DNA from: a bacterium
GTDB lineage: Bacteria > Bacillota > Bacilli > Lactobacillales > Streptococcaceae
NCBI GenBank assembly: GCA_905221095.1
Contig: CAJNBV010000002.1
Span: 169,060-233,059 of the forward strand
DNA length: 64,000 nt
Reading direction: 5' to 3'
The notes below the pieces were generated by a model, which searched no databases, had not been told where the DNA came from, and worked only from the letters and a program-made list of their open reading frames with translations. The position numbers and the translations under genes were made by a program. Below, piece after piece: positions 1 to 8,685 of the stretch (position 1 is the stretch's first letter; each line of letters starts with the position of its first letter).

Positions 1-1
1 G

Positions 2-145
2 CTTCGCTATTACCATGATTTGATAGCAGGGGGAGTACACTTGGGAAATATTGTGCTGAAAGTTCAGTCTGGTGCCATCCATAGTGAGATTCCATGGTCG
101 GAGAATTTACCAGACTGTCTGAGATTTTTTGCAGAAAAATGGTAA
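2..145 (+). CDS. C-terminal fragment of an unrecognised protein
   Basis: An open frame runs in from the window edge and encodes 47 residues ending in FFAEKW before TAA at 143-145. It is followed 18 nt later by the esterase gene with its own SD, so it is probably the preceding gene of the same operon. The visible part includes a GGVHLGN segment and an EIPWSENLP stretch but no motif I can assign. The fragment is too short to name a function. It could belong to the same pathway as the esterase and ATP-grasp genes. Confidence 0.6.
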   Translation, partial: LRYYHDLIAGGVHLGNIVLKVQSGAIHSEIPWSENLPDCLRFFAEKW

Positions 146-163
146 AGTAAGAAAGGAGAAAAT

Positions 164-904
164 ATGCATATTGAACATCTTAGCCACTGGAGTGGCAATC
201 TTAACCGTGAAATGTACCTTAACCGTTATGGTCATGCTGGGATTCCAGTTGTGGTCTTTGCTTCATCAGGTGGTAGTCACAACGAATACTATGATTTTGG
301 CATGATTGATGCTTGTGCTTCCTTTATTGAGGAAGGCCGTGTTCAGTTCTTTACCCTATCCAGTGTAGACAGTGAGAGCTGGTTGGCCACTTGGAAAAAC
401 AGTCACGACCAAGCAGAGATGCACCGTGCCTACGAACGCTACGTGATTGAGGAGGCCATTCCTTTTATCAAGCATAAGACAGGTTGGTTTGATGGCATGA
501 TGACGACAGGTTGCTCGATGGGCGCCTACCATGCACTCAATTTCTTCCTTCAGCATCCAGATGTCTTTACCAAAGTGATTGCTCTTAGTGGTGTTTATGA
601 CGCACGTTTCTTTGTCGGCGATTATTACAACGACGATGCTATTTATCAAAACTCGCCAGTTGATTATATCTGGAACCAAAACGACTGCTGGTTTATTGAC
701 CGTTACCGTCAGGCAGAGATTGTGCTGTGTACGGGTCTTGGTGCCTGGGAACAAGACGGTTTACCATCTTTCTACAAGCTCAAAGAAGCCTTTGACCAGA
801 AACAAATCCCAGCCTGGTTTGCTGAATGGGGACACGATGTCGCCCACGACTGGGAATGGTGGCGCAAACAAATGCCTTATTTCCTCGGCAATCTCTATTT
901 ATAA
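164..904 (+). CDS. Esterase-family alpha/beta hydrolase
   Basis: This 246-residue protein has the alpha/beta hydrolase nucleophile elbow GCSMG, with the candidate catalytic Ser near residue 118. A late His in EWGHDVAHDW (about 225-232) could complete the triad, as in the esterase D / putative esterase family. There is no signal peptide, so it is probably cytoplasmic. ATG 164 has SD GAAAGGAG. The gene lies 12 nt before an ATP-grasp ligase gene, so the two are probably co-transcribed and may act on one small molecule, the ligase joining a carboxylate to an amine and the esterase hydrolysing an ester. The substrate cannot be read from the sequence. Confidence 0.8.
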   Translation: MHIEHLSHWSGNLNREMYLNRYGHAGIPVVVFASSGGSHNEYYDFGMIDACASFIEEGRVQFFTLSSVDSESWLATWKNSHDQAEMHRAYERYVIEEAIPFIKHKTGWFDGMMTTGCSMGAYHALNFFLQHPDVFTKVIALSGVYDARFFVGDYYNDDAIYQNSPVDYIWNQNDCWFIDRYRQAEIVLCTGLGAWEQDGLPSFYKLKEAFDQKQIPAWFAEWGHDVAHDWEWWRKQMPYFLGNLYL

Positions 905-916
905 AAGGAGTTACCT

Positions 917-2083
917 ATGAATTACCTTGTTATTTCTCCCTACTATCCGCAAAATTTTCAACAGTTTACGATCGAACTAGCCAATAAAGGCATCACCGTC
1001 TTGGGAATTGGTCAGGAACCTTACGAGCAATTGGATGAGCCTTTGCGCAATAGCCTGACAGAATATTTCCGTGTTGACAATCTTGAGAACATAGATGAAG
1101 TCAAACGTGCAGTTGCTTTTCTCTTTTATAAACATGGCCCTATCGACCGCATCGAATCCCACAATGAATATTGGTTAGAGTTGGACGCAGCACTCAGAGA
1201 GCAATTCAATGTTTTTGGTGCCAAACCAGAGGATCTCAAAAAGACGAAATATAAGTCTGAAATGAAGAAACTTTTCAAAAAAGCAGGTGTCCCTGTGGTA
1301 CCTGGAGCTGTTATCAAGACGGAAGCAGATGTGGATCAAGCTGTGAATGAAATCGGCCTTCCAATGATTGCTAAACCAGATAATGGAGTGGGAGCAGCGG
1401 CAACCTTTAAACTTGAAACAGAAGACGATATCAATCATTTCAAGGCAGAGTGGGATCATTCAACGGTTTATTTCTTTGAAAAATTTGTCACTTCCAGCGA
1501 AATTTGTACCTTTGATGGTCTAGTAGACAAGGATGGAAAGATTGTCTTCTCAACAACCTTTGACTACGCCTATACACCGCTTGATCTCATGATGTACAAG
1601 ATGGACAATTCTTATTACGTTCTCAAGGATATGGATCCCAAATTACGTAAATATGGTGAGGCTATCGTCAAAGAATTTGGTATGAGAGAACGGTTCTTCC
1701 ATATTGAGTTCTTCCGTGAGGGGGACGATTACATTGCCATTGAGTACAATAACCGTCCTGCAGGTGGTTTTACCATTGATGTTTATAACTTTGCCCATTC
1801 CTTGGACCTCTATCGTGGCTATGCGGCGATTGTCGCAGGAGAAGAGTTCCCAGTGTCAGAGTTTGAGCCGCAGTATTGTTTGGCTACTTCTCGCCGTGCA
1901 AATGCTCATTATGTCTATTCAGAAGAGGACTTACTTGCTAAGTACAGCCAGCAGTTCAAGGTTAAAAAAATCATGCCAGCGGCCTTCGCAGAACTTCAAG
2001 GAGATTACCTTTATATGCTGACAACTCCGAGTCGACAAGAAATGAATCAGATGATTAAGGACTTTGGTCAGCGTCAGGCTTAA
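917..2083 (+). CDS. ATP-grasp domain ligase
   Basis: This 388-residue protein has ATP-grasp architecture: an N-terminal Rossmann-like pre-grasp domain (about 1-110), an ATP-binding region with KPDNGVGAAATF (about 153-164) resembling the glycine-rich loop, and a late EYNNRPAGG segment typical of the Mg-binding Glu/Asn pair. Members activate a carboxylate as an acyl-phosphate and couple it to an amine or thiol. SD AAGGAG precedes ATG 917. It is last in the operon with the esterase and is followed by a clear terminator. The family is secure; the acid and amine substrates are unknown. Confidence 0.82.
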   Translation: MNYLVISPYYPQNFQQFTIELANKGITVLGIGQEPYEQLDEPLRNSLTEYFRVDNLENIDEVKRAVAFLFYKHGPIDRIESHNEYWLELDAALREQFNVFGAKPEDLKKTKYKSEMKKLFKKAGVPVVPGAVIKTEADVDQAVNEIGLPMIAKPDNGVGAAATFKLETEDDINHFKAEWDHSTVYFFEKFVTSSEICTFDGLVDKDGKIVFSTTFDYAYTPLDLMMYKMDNSYYVLKDMDPKLRKYGEAIVKEFGMRERFFHIEFFREGDDYIAIEYNNRPAGGFTIDVYNFAHSLDLYRGYAAIVAGEEFPVSEFEPQYCLATSRRANAHYVYSEEDLLAKYSQQFKVKKIMPAAFAELQGDYLYMLTTPSRQEMNQMIKDFGQRQA

Positions 2084-2092
2084 GAGACTATC

Positions 2093-2130
2093 GGATTAAG
2101 GAAATTCACTCCCTTAATCCTTTTGTTTTA
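2093..2130 (+). terminator. Rho-independent terminator after the ATP-grasp gene
   Basis: GGATTAAGG pairs with CCTTAATCC (9 bp) around a short loop, and TTTTGTTTT follows. It closes the esterase / ATP-grasp operon 10 nt after the stop codon. Confidence 0.85.
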
Positions 2131-2176
2131 TATAAGAAATAAAACCGCTTTCTTATATAATCTTTCGGAAAAGTAG

Positions 2177-2205
2177 TTGCTAAAAGATATAAAAATTGAT
2201 AGAAT
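2177..2205 (+). promoter_or_regulatory. Sigma-A promoter of the aquaglyceroporin gene
   Basis: TTGCTA (-35, 2177-2182), a 17-nt spacer and TAGAAT (-10, 2200-2205), with the start codon about 38 nt further on. Confidence 0.6.
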
Positions 2206-2242
2206 AGGGATTGTCTAAAAAATTTTAAGGAGAATCTTTCAA

Positions 2243-3148
2243 ATGGATTTCACATGGGCAATTAAATATGCCACTGAATTTTTGGGAACTGCTATTTTGA
2301 TCATTCTTGGAAATGGTGCAGTTGCCAACGTTGAACTTAAAGGTACGAAAGGTCACCAAAGTGGCTGGATCGTTATCGCTGTTGGTTATGGTATGGGGGT
2401 TATGATCCCAGCATTAATGTTTGGTAACGTATCTGGAAACCACATCAACCCAGCCTTCACTCTTGGACTTGCAATCAGCGGTCTTTTCCCTTGGGCTCAA
2501 GTTGCGCCTTATATCATCGCACAAGTTTTGGGTGCTATCTTTGGTCAAGCCTTGGTTGTGGCAACACACCGCCCATACTACTTGAAAACTGAAAATCCAA
2601 ACAACATCTTGGGTACTTTCTCAACAATTTCAAGTTTGGATAATGGTACAAAAGAATCACATTTTGCAGCAACTGTTAATGGTTTTGTAAATGAGTTTGT
2701 TGGTTCATTTGTTCTTTTCTTCGCAGCCCTTGGTATGACTAAAAACTTCTTTGGTGCTGAATTAGTATCAAAAGCACAAGCGGCTATTAATGCTCAAGTT
2801 GCTCAAGCAACTACTCAAGGTCAAACAATTCCTCAAGAGCAAGTAACAGCAGCCCTTGATCAAGCTAAAGAACAAGTAGCACCATTTATGACATCTGGTC
2901 TTGGAATTGCTCACTTGGCGCTTGGTTTCCTCGTTATGGCCTTGGTAACATCACTTGGTGGACCTACAGGACCTGCCTTGAACCCAGCCCGTGACTTGGG
3001 ACCACGTCTCCTTCATGCTTTCCTTCCAAAATCAGTACTTGGTGAGCACAAAGGCGATTCAAAATGGTGGTATTCTTGGGTACCAGTAGTAGCACCTATC
3101 GCAGCAGCAATTGCGGCAGTAGCTATCTTCAAATTCCTTTACCTATAA
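2243..3148 (+). CDS. glpF: Aquaglyceroporin / glycerol uptake facilitator (MIP family)
   Basis: This 301-residue integral membrane protein has the two half-helix NPA motifs of the MIP family, NPAF in the first half (about residue 75) and NPARDLGPR in the second (about 249). The Asp after the second motif is typical of glycerol-conducting members. Six transmembrane segments can be traced. A polar Gln/Ala-rich insertion of about 40 residues (about 175-215), between transmembrane segments 4 and 5, makes it longer than E. coli GlpF. SD AAGGAG precedes ATG 2243. It is monocistronic, with its own promoter and terminator. Glycerol versus water preference cannot be settled from sequence. Confidence 0.88.
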   Translation: MDFTWAIKYATEFLGTAILIILGNGAVANVELKGTKGHQSGWIVIAVGYGMGVMIPALMFGNVSGNHINPAFTLGLAISGLFPWAQVAPYIIAQVLGAIFGQALVVATHRPYYLKTENPNNILGTFSTISSLDNGTKESHFAATVNGFVNEFVGSFVLFFAALGMTKNFFGAELVSKAQAAINAQVAQATTQGQTIPQEQVTAALDQAKEQVAPFMTSGLGIAHLALGFLVMALVTSLGGPTGPALNPARDLGPRLLHAFLPKSVLGEHKGDSKWWYSWVPVVAPIAAAIAAVAIFKFLYL

Positions 3149-3156
3149 GAAATTGA

Positions 3157-3180
3157 AACCGAGGAAATCCTCGGTTTTTT
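3157..3180 (+). terminator. Terminator after the aquaglyceroporin gene
   Basis: AACCGAGGA and TCCTCGGTT form a perfect stem with a very short loop, followed by a run of T. Confidence 0.9.
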
Positions 3181-3223
3181 AGATGCAATTTTACGAAAAA
3201 TCGGTAAATTTGAGCATAATATC

Positions 3224-3252
3224 TTGTAAAAAATTCTAAAATCCTATAAAAT
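3224..3252 (+). promoter_or_regulatory. Predicted promoter of cppA
   Basis: TTGTAA (3224-3229), a 17-nt spacer and TAAAAT (3247-3252). This places transcription start near 3259, consistent with translation from ATG 3273. Confidence 0.5.
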
Positions 3253-3272
3253 AAAAAGTGATGGAGGAATTT

Positions 3273-3998
3273 ATGAATGTAAATCAAATTGTACGGATTA
3301 TTCCTACTTTAAAAGTTAATAATAGAAAATTAAATGAAACATTTTATATTGAAACCCTTGGCATGAAGGCCTTGTTAGAGGAGTCAGCCTTTCTATCACT
3401 AGGGGATCAAACAGGTCTTGAAAGGCTAGTTTTAGAAGAAGCTCCCAGCATGCGTACCCGTAAGGTAGAGGGAAGAAAGAAGCTAGCTAGATTGATTATC
3501 AAGGTGGAAAATCCCTTGGAAATTGAAGGACTCTTATCTAAAACGGATTCGATTCATCAATTATATAAAGGTCAAAATGGCTACGCTTTTGAAATTTTTT
3601 CACCAGAAAACGATTTGATTTTGATTCATGCAGAAGATGACAGAGCAAGTCTAGTAGAAATAGAAGAAAAGCCTGAATTTCAAACAGATTTGGAATCAAT
3701 TTCTTTAAGTAAATTTGAGATTTCTATGGAATTACATTTCCCAACTGATGTCAATAGTCTCTTGGAACCATCTGAAATTGGGGCATCACTTGGTTTTATC
3801 CCAGCACAGGGGCAGGATCTGACTGTTGACAATACGGTTACTTGGGACTTATCAATGCTCAAGTTCTTGGTCAATGAATTAGATATAGCAAGTCTGCGCC
3901 AGAAATTTGAGTCTACCGAATATTTTATTCCTAAGTCTGAAAAATTCTTCCTTGGAAAAGATAGAAATAATATTGAATTGTGGTTTGAAGAAGTATGA
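3273..3998 (+). CDS. cppA: CppA-family protein
   Basis: The protein (241 residues from ATG 3273) matches the streptococcal CppA family, annotated as a C3-degrading proteinase. The N-terminal half resembles a glyoxalase/VOC-like fold and the C-terminal half is the CppA-specific domain. No catalytic protease motif or signal peptide is visible, so the proteinase label rests only on family history. The upstream GTG (3258) and ATG (3261) overlap the SD GGAGG at 3263-3267, which makes ATG 3273 the likely start. The stop overlaps the next start by 4 nt (ATGA), so translation is probably coupled to the serine hydrolase gene. Confidence 0.85.
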   Translation: MNVNQIVRIIPTLKVNNRKLNETFYIETLGMKALLEESAFLSLGDQTGLERLVLEEAPSMRTRKVEGRKKLARLIIKVENPLEIEGLLSKTDSIHQLYKGQNGYAFEIFSPENDLILIHAEDDRASLVEIEEKPEFQTDLESISLSKFEISMELHFPTDVNSLLEPSEIGASLGFIPAQGQDLTVDNTVTWDLSMLKFLVNELDIASLRQKFESTEYFIPKSEKFFLGKDRNNIELWFEEV

Positions 3999-4930
3999 AG
4001 TGGACCAAGATTATTAAAAAAATAGAAGAACAAATTGAGGCAGGGATTTATCCCGGAGCCTCTTTTGCGTATTTTAAGGACAATCAATGGACGGAGATCT
4101 ATGTAGGCCAGAGTGACCCAGAACATGGCTTGGATACAGAGGCAGGACTAGTTTATGACCTAGCCAGTGTCAGCAAGGTTGTTGGGGTTGGGACCGTTTT
4201 TATCTTCTTGTGGGACAAAGATCAATTAGATATTGATAGACCAGTAACCGATTTTTTAGCTGAGAGTGACTATCCAGATATCACTATTCGCCAGCTTTTA
4301 ACACACGCCACAGATCTTGATCCTTTTATTCCCAATCGTGATCTTTTAACAGCCTCAGAATTGAAGGAAGCAATGTTTCATCTCAAGAGACGAAGTCAGC
4401 CAGCCTTTCTTTATTCGGATGTCCATTTTTTGCTGTTGGGCTTTATTTTAGAAAGAATTTTCGATCAAGACTTGGATGTGATTTTACAGGAGCAAGTTTG
4501 GAAACTTTGGGGAATGAATGAAACCCAGTTTGGACCTGTTGAGCTTGCTGTTCCAACAGTTAGAGGTGTAGAGGCAGGCATCGTGCATGATCCCAAGGCT
4601 CGTCTCTTGGGCAGACATGCTGGTAGTGCTGGTTTGTTTTCGACTGTAAAGGATTTACAAATCTTTTTGCAGCACTATTTAGAGGATGATTTTGCAAGAG
4701 ACTTGAGTCAAAATTTTTCTCCTTTGGATGACAAGGAACGTTCTTTAGCATGGAATTTGGAAGGAGATTGGCTAGACCATACGGGCTATACGGGTACCTT
4801 TATCATGTGGAATCGTCAGAATCAAGAAGCGGCCATTTTCCTATCCAACCGTACCTATGAAAAGGATGAGAGGGCCCAATGGATTTTAGACCGTAATCAG
4901 GTGATGGACTTGATTCGCAAAGAAGAGTAA
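3995..4930 (+). CDS. Serine hydrolase, class C beta-lactamase-like family
   Basis: This 311-residue protein has the SxxK nucleophile motif SVSK within YDLASVSKVVG (about residues 50-60) and a YSD motif (about 147) in the position of the YxN general base. A late HTGYTG (about 260) takes the place of the KTG/HxG motif. These mark the penicillin-binding protein / beta-lactamase (AmpC, EstB) superfamily. No signal peptide is seen, so a cytoplasmic esterase- or peptidase-like role is more likely than beta-lactam resistance. It overlaps cppA by 4 nt and is followed 8 nt later by the EamA gene, giving a three-gene operon. Confidence 0.85.
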   Translation: MKWTKIIKKIEEQIEAGIYPGASFAYFKDNQWTEIYVGQSDPEHGLDTEAGLVYDLASVSKVVGVGTVFIFLWDKDQLDIDRPVTDFLAESDYPDITIRQLLTHATDLDPFIPNRDLLTASELKEAMFHLKRRSQPAFLYSDVHFLLLGFILERIFDQDLDVILQEQVWKLWGMNETQFGPVELAVPTVRGVEAGIVHDPKARLLGRHAGSAGLFSTVKDLQIFLQHYLEDDFARDLSQNFSPLDDKERSLAWNLEGDWLDHTGYTGTFIMWNRQNQEAAIFLSNRTYEKDERAQWILDRNQVMDLIRKEE

Positions 4931-4938
4931 GGAGAGAC

Positions 4939-5835
4939 ATGTCAAACATTTTAAAAGGGACTTTATTAACAGTTGTGGCTGGTATTGCTTGGGGATTGTC
5001 AGGAACGAGTGGCCAATATCTGATGGCACACGGAATTTCGGCTCTGATCTTGACCAACTTGCGCCTTTTAATCGCTGGTGGGATTCTCATGCTCTTGGCT
5101 TATGCTACTGCAAAGGATAAAATGCTGGCCTTTTTAACGGATAAGAAGAATTTGCTGTCACTTCTCATTTTTGCTCTGATTGGTCTTTTTCTCAACCAAT
5201 TCGCCTATCTGTCTGCTATTCAGGAAACCAATGCAGGTACTGCAACAGTGCTTCAGTATGTTTGCCCTGTTGGGATTTTAATTTATAGCTGTATCAAGGA
5301 TAAGGTGGCACCGACCCTGGCTGAGATTATTTCCATCATATTAGCCATTGGAGGAACCTTCCTCATTGCAACCCATGGACAACTGGACCAGTTATCCATT
5401 ACACCTTCTGGCCTATTCTGGGGTCTCTTTTCTGCCTGGACTTATGCTCTGTATATCATTTTGCCAATATCCTTGATTAAGAAATGGGGAAGCAGTTTGG
5501 TCATTGGTGTGGGAATGGTTATAGCAGGTTTGGTCGCCCTTCCTTTTACAGGAGTTCTACAGGCCAATATCCCGACTAGTCTTGATTTTCTTCTTGCTTT
5601 TGCAGGCATTATCCTTATTGGGACTGTCTTTGCCTATACAGCTTTCCTAAAAGGAGCCAGTCTGATAGGACCGGTTAAGTCAAGTTTGTTGGCTTCAATT
5701 GAGCCAATTTCGGCAGTTTTCTTTGCCTTCCTAATCATGAATGAACAATTTTATCCTATTGATTTTCTTGGTATGGCAATGATATTAGTTGCCGTAACCC
5801 TGATTTCTTTGAAAGATTTATTGTTAGAGAAATAA
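4939..5835 (+). CDS. EamA / DMT-superfamily transporter
   Basis: This 298-residue, ten-helix protein has two EamA repeats. The N-terminal repeat has the typical GxxWG segment (AGIAWGLSG). The second repeat begins near residue 150 and ends with ASIEPISAVFFAFLIMNE, the usual late-helix signature. Family members export amino acids or other metabolites in exchange for protons. The gene is the third of the cppA operon and ends at a terminator. Substrate unknown. Confidence 0.85.
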   Translation: MSNILKGTLLTVVAGIAWGLSGTSGQYLMAHGISALILTNLRLLIAGGILMLLAYATAKDKMLAFLTDKKNLLSLLIFALIGLFLNQFAYLSAIQETNAGTATVLQYVCPVGILIYSCIKDKVAPTLAEIISIILAIGGTFLIATHGQLDQLSITPSGLFWGLFSAWTYALYIILPISLIKKWGSSLVIGVGMVIAGLVALPFTGVLQANIPTSLDFLLAFAGIILIGTVFAYTAFLKGASLIGPVKSSLLASIEPISAVFFAFLIMNEQFYPIDFLGMAMILVAVTLISLKDLLLEK

Positions 5836-5839
5836 AAAA

Positions 5840-5868
5840 GCCTCTTTGTCTGTGACAGAGAGGTTTTA
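5840..5868 (+). terminator. Terminator of the cppA operon
   Basis: GCCTCTTTGTC pairs imperfectly with GACAGAGAGGT around a TGT loop and is followed by TTTT. Upstream As would let it work weakly on the minus strand as well. Confidence 0.75.
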
Positions 5869-5880
5869 TGTAGTATTTTA

Positions 5881-6076
5881 TACTCAATGAAAATCAAGGA
5901 GCAAACTAGGAAACTAGCCGCAGGCTGCTCAAAGCACTGCTTTGAGGTTGTAGATAGAACTGACGAAGTCAGCTCAAAACACCGTTTTGAGGTTGCAGAT
6001 GAAACTGACGAAGTCAGTAACCATACATACGGCAAGGCGACGTTGACGCGGTTTGAAGAGATTTTCGAAGAGTATT
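5881..6076 (-). repeat. BOX element, boxA-boxB-boxB-boxC
   Basis: Read on the minus strand this is a textbook BOX repeat. BoxA (59 nt, 6018-6076) contains the sequence used for BOX-PCR typing primers (on the plus strand, TACGGCAAGGCGACG). Two tandem 45-nt boxB units occupy 5973-6017 and 5928-5972, and boxC lies at 5881-5927. The two boxB copies differ at about 7 positions. The boxA end supplies two bases of the nagR-like gene's stop codon (6075-6077), so insertion fixed or modified the 3' end of that gene. Confidence 0.92.
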
Positions 6077-6773
6077 AATTGTTTTCAAGATAGAATTCAA
6101 AGCGTTCGCCTACATATTGACTTTTTACGTATTCAAAAGCTGTCCCATCTTCTAGGTAGGAAACCTGAGTCAAACCAAGAATAGCATGGCCTTTTTCAAC
6201 TTCCAAATAGTGGGCAATCTTTTCTTTAGCAAGACGAGCATAGATGGTCTGCTGTGATTTGCCAATACGGTAGCCGTGTTTTTGCAGGGTTTGGAAGAAA
6301 TGACTGGTGATTTCTTCTTTTTTAAAGTCCTTAATGAATTTTTCAGGAATAGAAGCAACCTCATAAACCAGAGGAACTTGGTCGGCATAGCGTACCCGCT
6401 CCATTCGGATAATATTCTCCGTTGGAGAAATTCCTAGCTTGGCAACTTCCTGCTCGTTGGGAATAGTTTTTCTGTAGGAAATAAGCTGGCTAGAGGGAAC
6501 TTTGCCTTGGGACTTAACAATTTCAGTAAAACTAGTTGTCCCTCGCATCTTTTCTTGTACTCGAGTACTGGAAACAAAGGTGCCGCTTCCTACACGACGC
6601 TCTAAAACACCTTCTTCAACTAATAGAGATACGGCTTGGCGGAGGGTCATGCGACTGACCTCAAACTGTTCTGCTAAATCTCGTTCACTAGGAAGCCTCT
6701 CACCAATAGCCCAACGGTGCTCGTCAATATCCTTTTTAATCTGATCGTGGATTTTCATATAAGCAGGTAGCAT
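6075..6773 (-). CDS. nagR: GntR/HutC-family regulator, NagR-like
   Basis: This 232-residue regulator has an N-terminal winged helix-turn-helix (GERLPSERDLAEQFEVSRMT, about 22-41) and a C-terminal UTRA ligand-binding domain (about 85-230). It resembles Bacillus NagR/YvoA through the segment GSGTFVSS..TTSFTEIVKSQG. NagR proteins sense amino-sugar phosphates and control nagA, nagB and glmS. None of these is in the window, so targets would be distant. ATG 6773 gives the family-typical MLPAY start; GTG 6782 is an alternative, and neither has a strong SD. It is divergent from guaA. The stop codon overlaps the BOX element. Confidence 0.75.
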   Translation of the reverse strand: MLPAYMKIHDQIKKDIDEHRWAIGERLPSERDLAEQFEVSRMTLRQAVSLLVEEGVLERRVGSGTFVSSTRVQEKMRGTTSFTEIVKSQGKVPSSQLISYRKTIPNEQEVAKLGISPTENIIRMERVRYADQVPLVYEVASIPEKFIKDFKKEEITSHFFQTLQKHGYRIGKSQQTIYARLAKEKIAHYLEVEKGHAILGLTQVSYLEDGTAFEYVKSQYVGERFEFYLENN

Positions 6774-6802
6774 ATTTTTCACTTCATTTCTATCTTTTCT
6801 CT

Positions 6803-6832
6803 ATTGTACCTCAATAAACTAGAAAAAGTCAA
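6803..6832 (-). promoter_or_regulatory. Promoter of the nagR-like gene
   Basis: On the minus strand TTGACT (6827-6832), an 18-nt spacer and TACAAT (6803-6808). Confidence 0.7.
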
Positions 6833-6848
6833 ACTTCGCCTTGTTTAG

Positions 6849-6878
6849 TTGGTAATTCGCCCTTATTTGTGATAGAAT
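6849..6878 (+). promoter_or_regulatory. Promoter of guaA
   Basis: TTGGTA (6849-6854), an 18-nt spacer and TAGAAT (6873-6878). The -35 is weak. Confidence 0.55.
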
Positions 6879-6914
6879 ATTGAAAAAAGATATTTCTTTT
6901 GAGAAAGGAAAAAG

Positions 6915-8477
6915 ATGAGCAACATTTCAACTGATTTGCAAAATGTAGAAAAAATCATCGTTTTGGACTATGGTAGCCAGTACAACCAGCTGATTTCACG
7001 CCGTATCCGTGAGATTGGTGTTTTTTCAGAACTAAAAAGCCATAAAATTTCAGCTGCTGAAGTTCGTGAAATCAATCCTGTAGGAATTATCCTATCAGGT
7101 GGTCCAAACTCTGTATACGAAGATGGTTCATTCGATATTGACCCAGAAATTTTTGAACTTGGCATTCCTATTTTGGGAATTTGTTATGGTATGCAGTTAT
7201 TGACCCATAAACTTGGAGGAAAAGTTGTTCCTGCAGGTGATGCTGGAAATCGTGAATACGGTCAATCAACCCTAACACATACACCATCAGCGCTTTTTGA
7301 ATCAACACCAGACGAGCAGACTGTTTTGATGAGCCATGGTGATGCGGTTACTGAGATTCCTGCTGACTTTGTTCGTACTGGAACATCAGCTGACTGCCCT
7401 TATGCAGCCATTGAAAACCCAGATAAACACATTTACGGTATCCAATTCCACCCGGAAGTTCGTCATTCTGTATACGGTAATGATATCCTTCGTAATTTTG
7501 CCCTTAACATCTGTAAAGCTAAAGGTGACTGGTCAATGGATAACTTCATTGATATGCAGATCCAAAAAATTCGTGAAACAGTCGGTGATAAACGTGTCCT
7601 TCTTGGTTTATCAGGTGGAGTTGACTCTTCAGTTGTTGGTGTTCTTCTCCAAAAAGCAATTGGCGATCAATTGATCTGTATTTTTGTGGATCACGGTCTT
7701 CTTCGTAAAGGAGAAGCGGATCAAGTTATGGACATGCTTGGTGGTAAGTTTGGTTTGAATATCGTCAAAGCAGACGCAGCTAAGCGTTTCCTTGACAAAC
7801 TTGCTGGTGTTTCTGACCCTGAACAAAAACGTAAAATCATCGGTAACGAGTTTGTCTATGTCTTTGATGACGAAGCAAGCAAGCTTAAAGATGTGAAATT
7901 CCTTGCTCAAGGAACTCTTTATACAGACGTGATTGAGTCTGGTACGGATACAGCACAGACTATCAAGTCACACCACAACGTTGGTGGTCTTCCAGAAGAC
8001 ATGCAGTTTGAATTGATTGAACCACTTAACACTCTTTATAAAGATGAGGTTCGTGCTCTTGGTACAGAGCTTGGCATGCCAGACCATATCGTATGGCGCC
8101 AACCATTCCCAGGACCAGGTCTTGCTATCCGTGTCATGGGTGAAATCACTGAAGAGAAACTTGAAACCGTTCGTGAATCAGATGCTATCCTGCGTGAGGA
8201 AATCGCTAAAGCTGGTCTTGACCGCGATATTTGGCAATACTTCACAGTTAACACAGGTGTTCGTTCAGTTGGTGTTATGGGTGACGGTCGTACTTATGAC
8301 TACACAATTGCAATCCGTGCTATCACCTCTATCGATGGTATGACTGCTGACTTTGCCAAAATTCCTTGGGATGTCCTTCAAAAAATCTCAGTACGTATCG
8401 TAAACGAAGTGGATCATGTTAACCGTATCGTCTACGATATTACAAGTAAACCACCTGCAACAGTTGAGTGGGAATAG
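6915..8477 (+). CDS. guaA: GMP synthase (glutamine-hydrolysing)
   Basis: GuaA converts XMP to GMP using ATP and glutamine. The 520-residue protein has an N-terminal class I glutamine amidotransferase domain with nucleophile Cys in GICYGMQ (about residue 93) and the His-Glu pair in FHPEV. The ATP-pyrophosphatase P-loop LSGGVDSS follows (about 235), and the C-terminal dimerisation domain ends in the conserved [18 protein letters not shown] precedes ATG 6915. No purine riboswitch is visible in the short leader. The gene appears monocistronic. Confidence 0.98.
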   Translation: MSNISTDLQNVEKIIVLDYGSQYNQLISRRIREIGVFSELKSHKISAAEVREINPVGIILSGGPNSVYEDGSFDIDPEIFELGIPILGICYGMQLLTHKLGGKVVPAGDAGNREYGQSTLTHTPSALFESTPDEQTVLMSHGDAVTEIPADFVRTGTSADCPYAAIENPDKHIYGIQFHPEVRHSVYGNDILRNFALNICKAKGDWSMDNFIDMQIQKIRETVGDKRVLLGLSGGVDSSVVGVLLQKAIGDQLICIFVDHGLLRKGEADQVMDMLGGKFGLNIVKADAAKRFLDKLAGVSDPEQKRKIIGNEFVYVFDDEASKLKDVKFLAQGTLYTDVIESGTDTAQTIKSHHNVGGLPEDMQFELIEPLNTLYKDEVRALGTELGMPDHIVWRQPFPGPGLAIRVMGEITEEKLETVRESDAILREEIAKAGLDRDIWQYFTVNTGVRSVGVMGDGRTYDYTIAIRAITSIDGMTADFAKIPWDVLQKISVRIVNEVDHVNRIVYDITSKPPATVEWE

Positions 8478-8510
8478 TCATTTAAGGACTATCTTATATT
8501 GTTTAATTAG

Positions 8511-8535
8511 CCAGTATCTTTGGGTACTGGTTTTT
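8511..8535 (+). terminator. Terminator of guaA
   Basis: CCAGTA and TACTGG flank a short loop, and TTTTT follows. Confidence 0.8.
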
Positions 8536-8611
8536 ACTTTATCTATCTGGCTTTTTTACTACTTGTTTCAACTGCTAAAAGATTAGAATTGTCAAAACAA
8601 TCTGTCTAGGC

Positions 8612-8640
8612 TTGATTTTATGGCTTATTTACTATAAAAT
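8612..8640 (+). promoter_or_regulatory. Promoter of the U32 protein gene
   Basis: TTGATT (8612-8617), a 17-nt spacer and TAAAAT (8635-8640). Confidence 0.55.
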
Positions 8641-8685
8641 GAGAAGGAAAAACGTCAAACTTTTATATTGCAAATAGGAGAAAAC

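Noticed and set aside
356..754. Minus-strand frame of 132 codons within the esterase gene
   Set aside because: Shadow of the esterase coding frame; no promoter, SD or recognisable motif.
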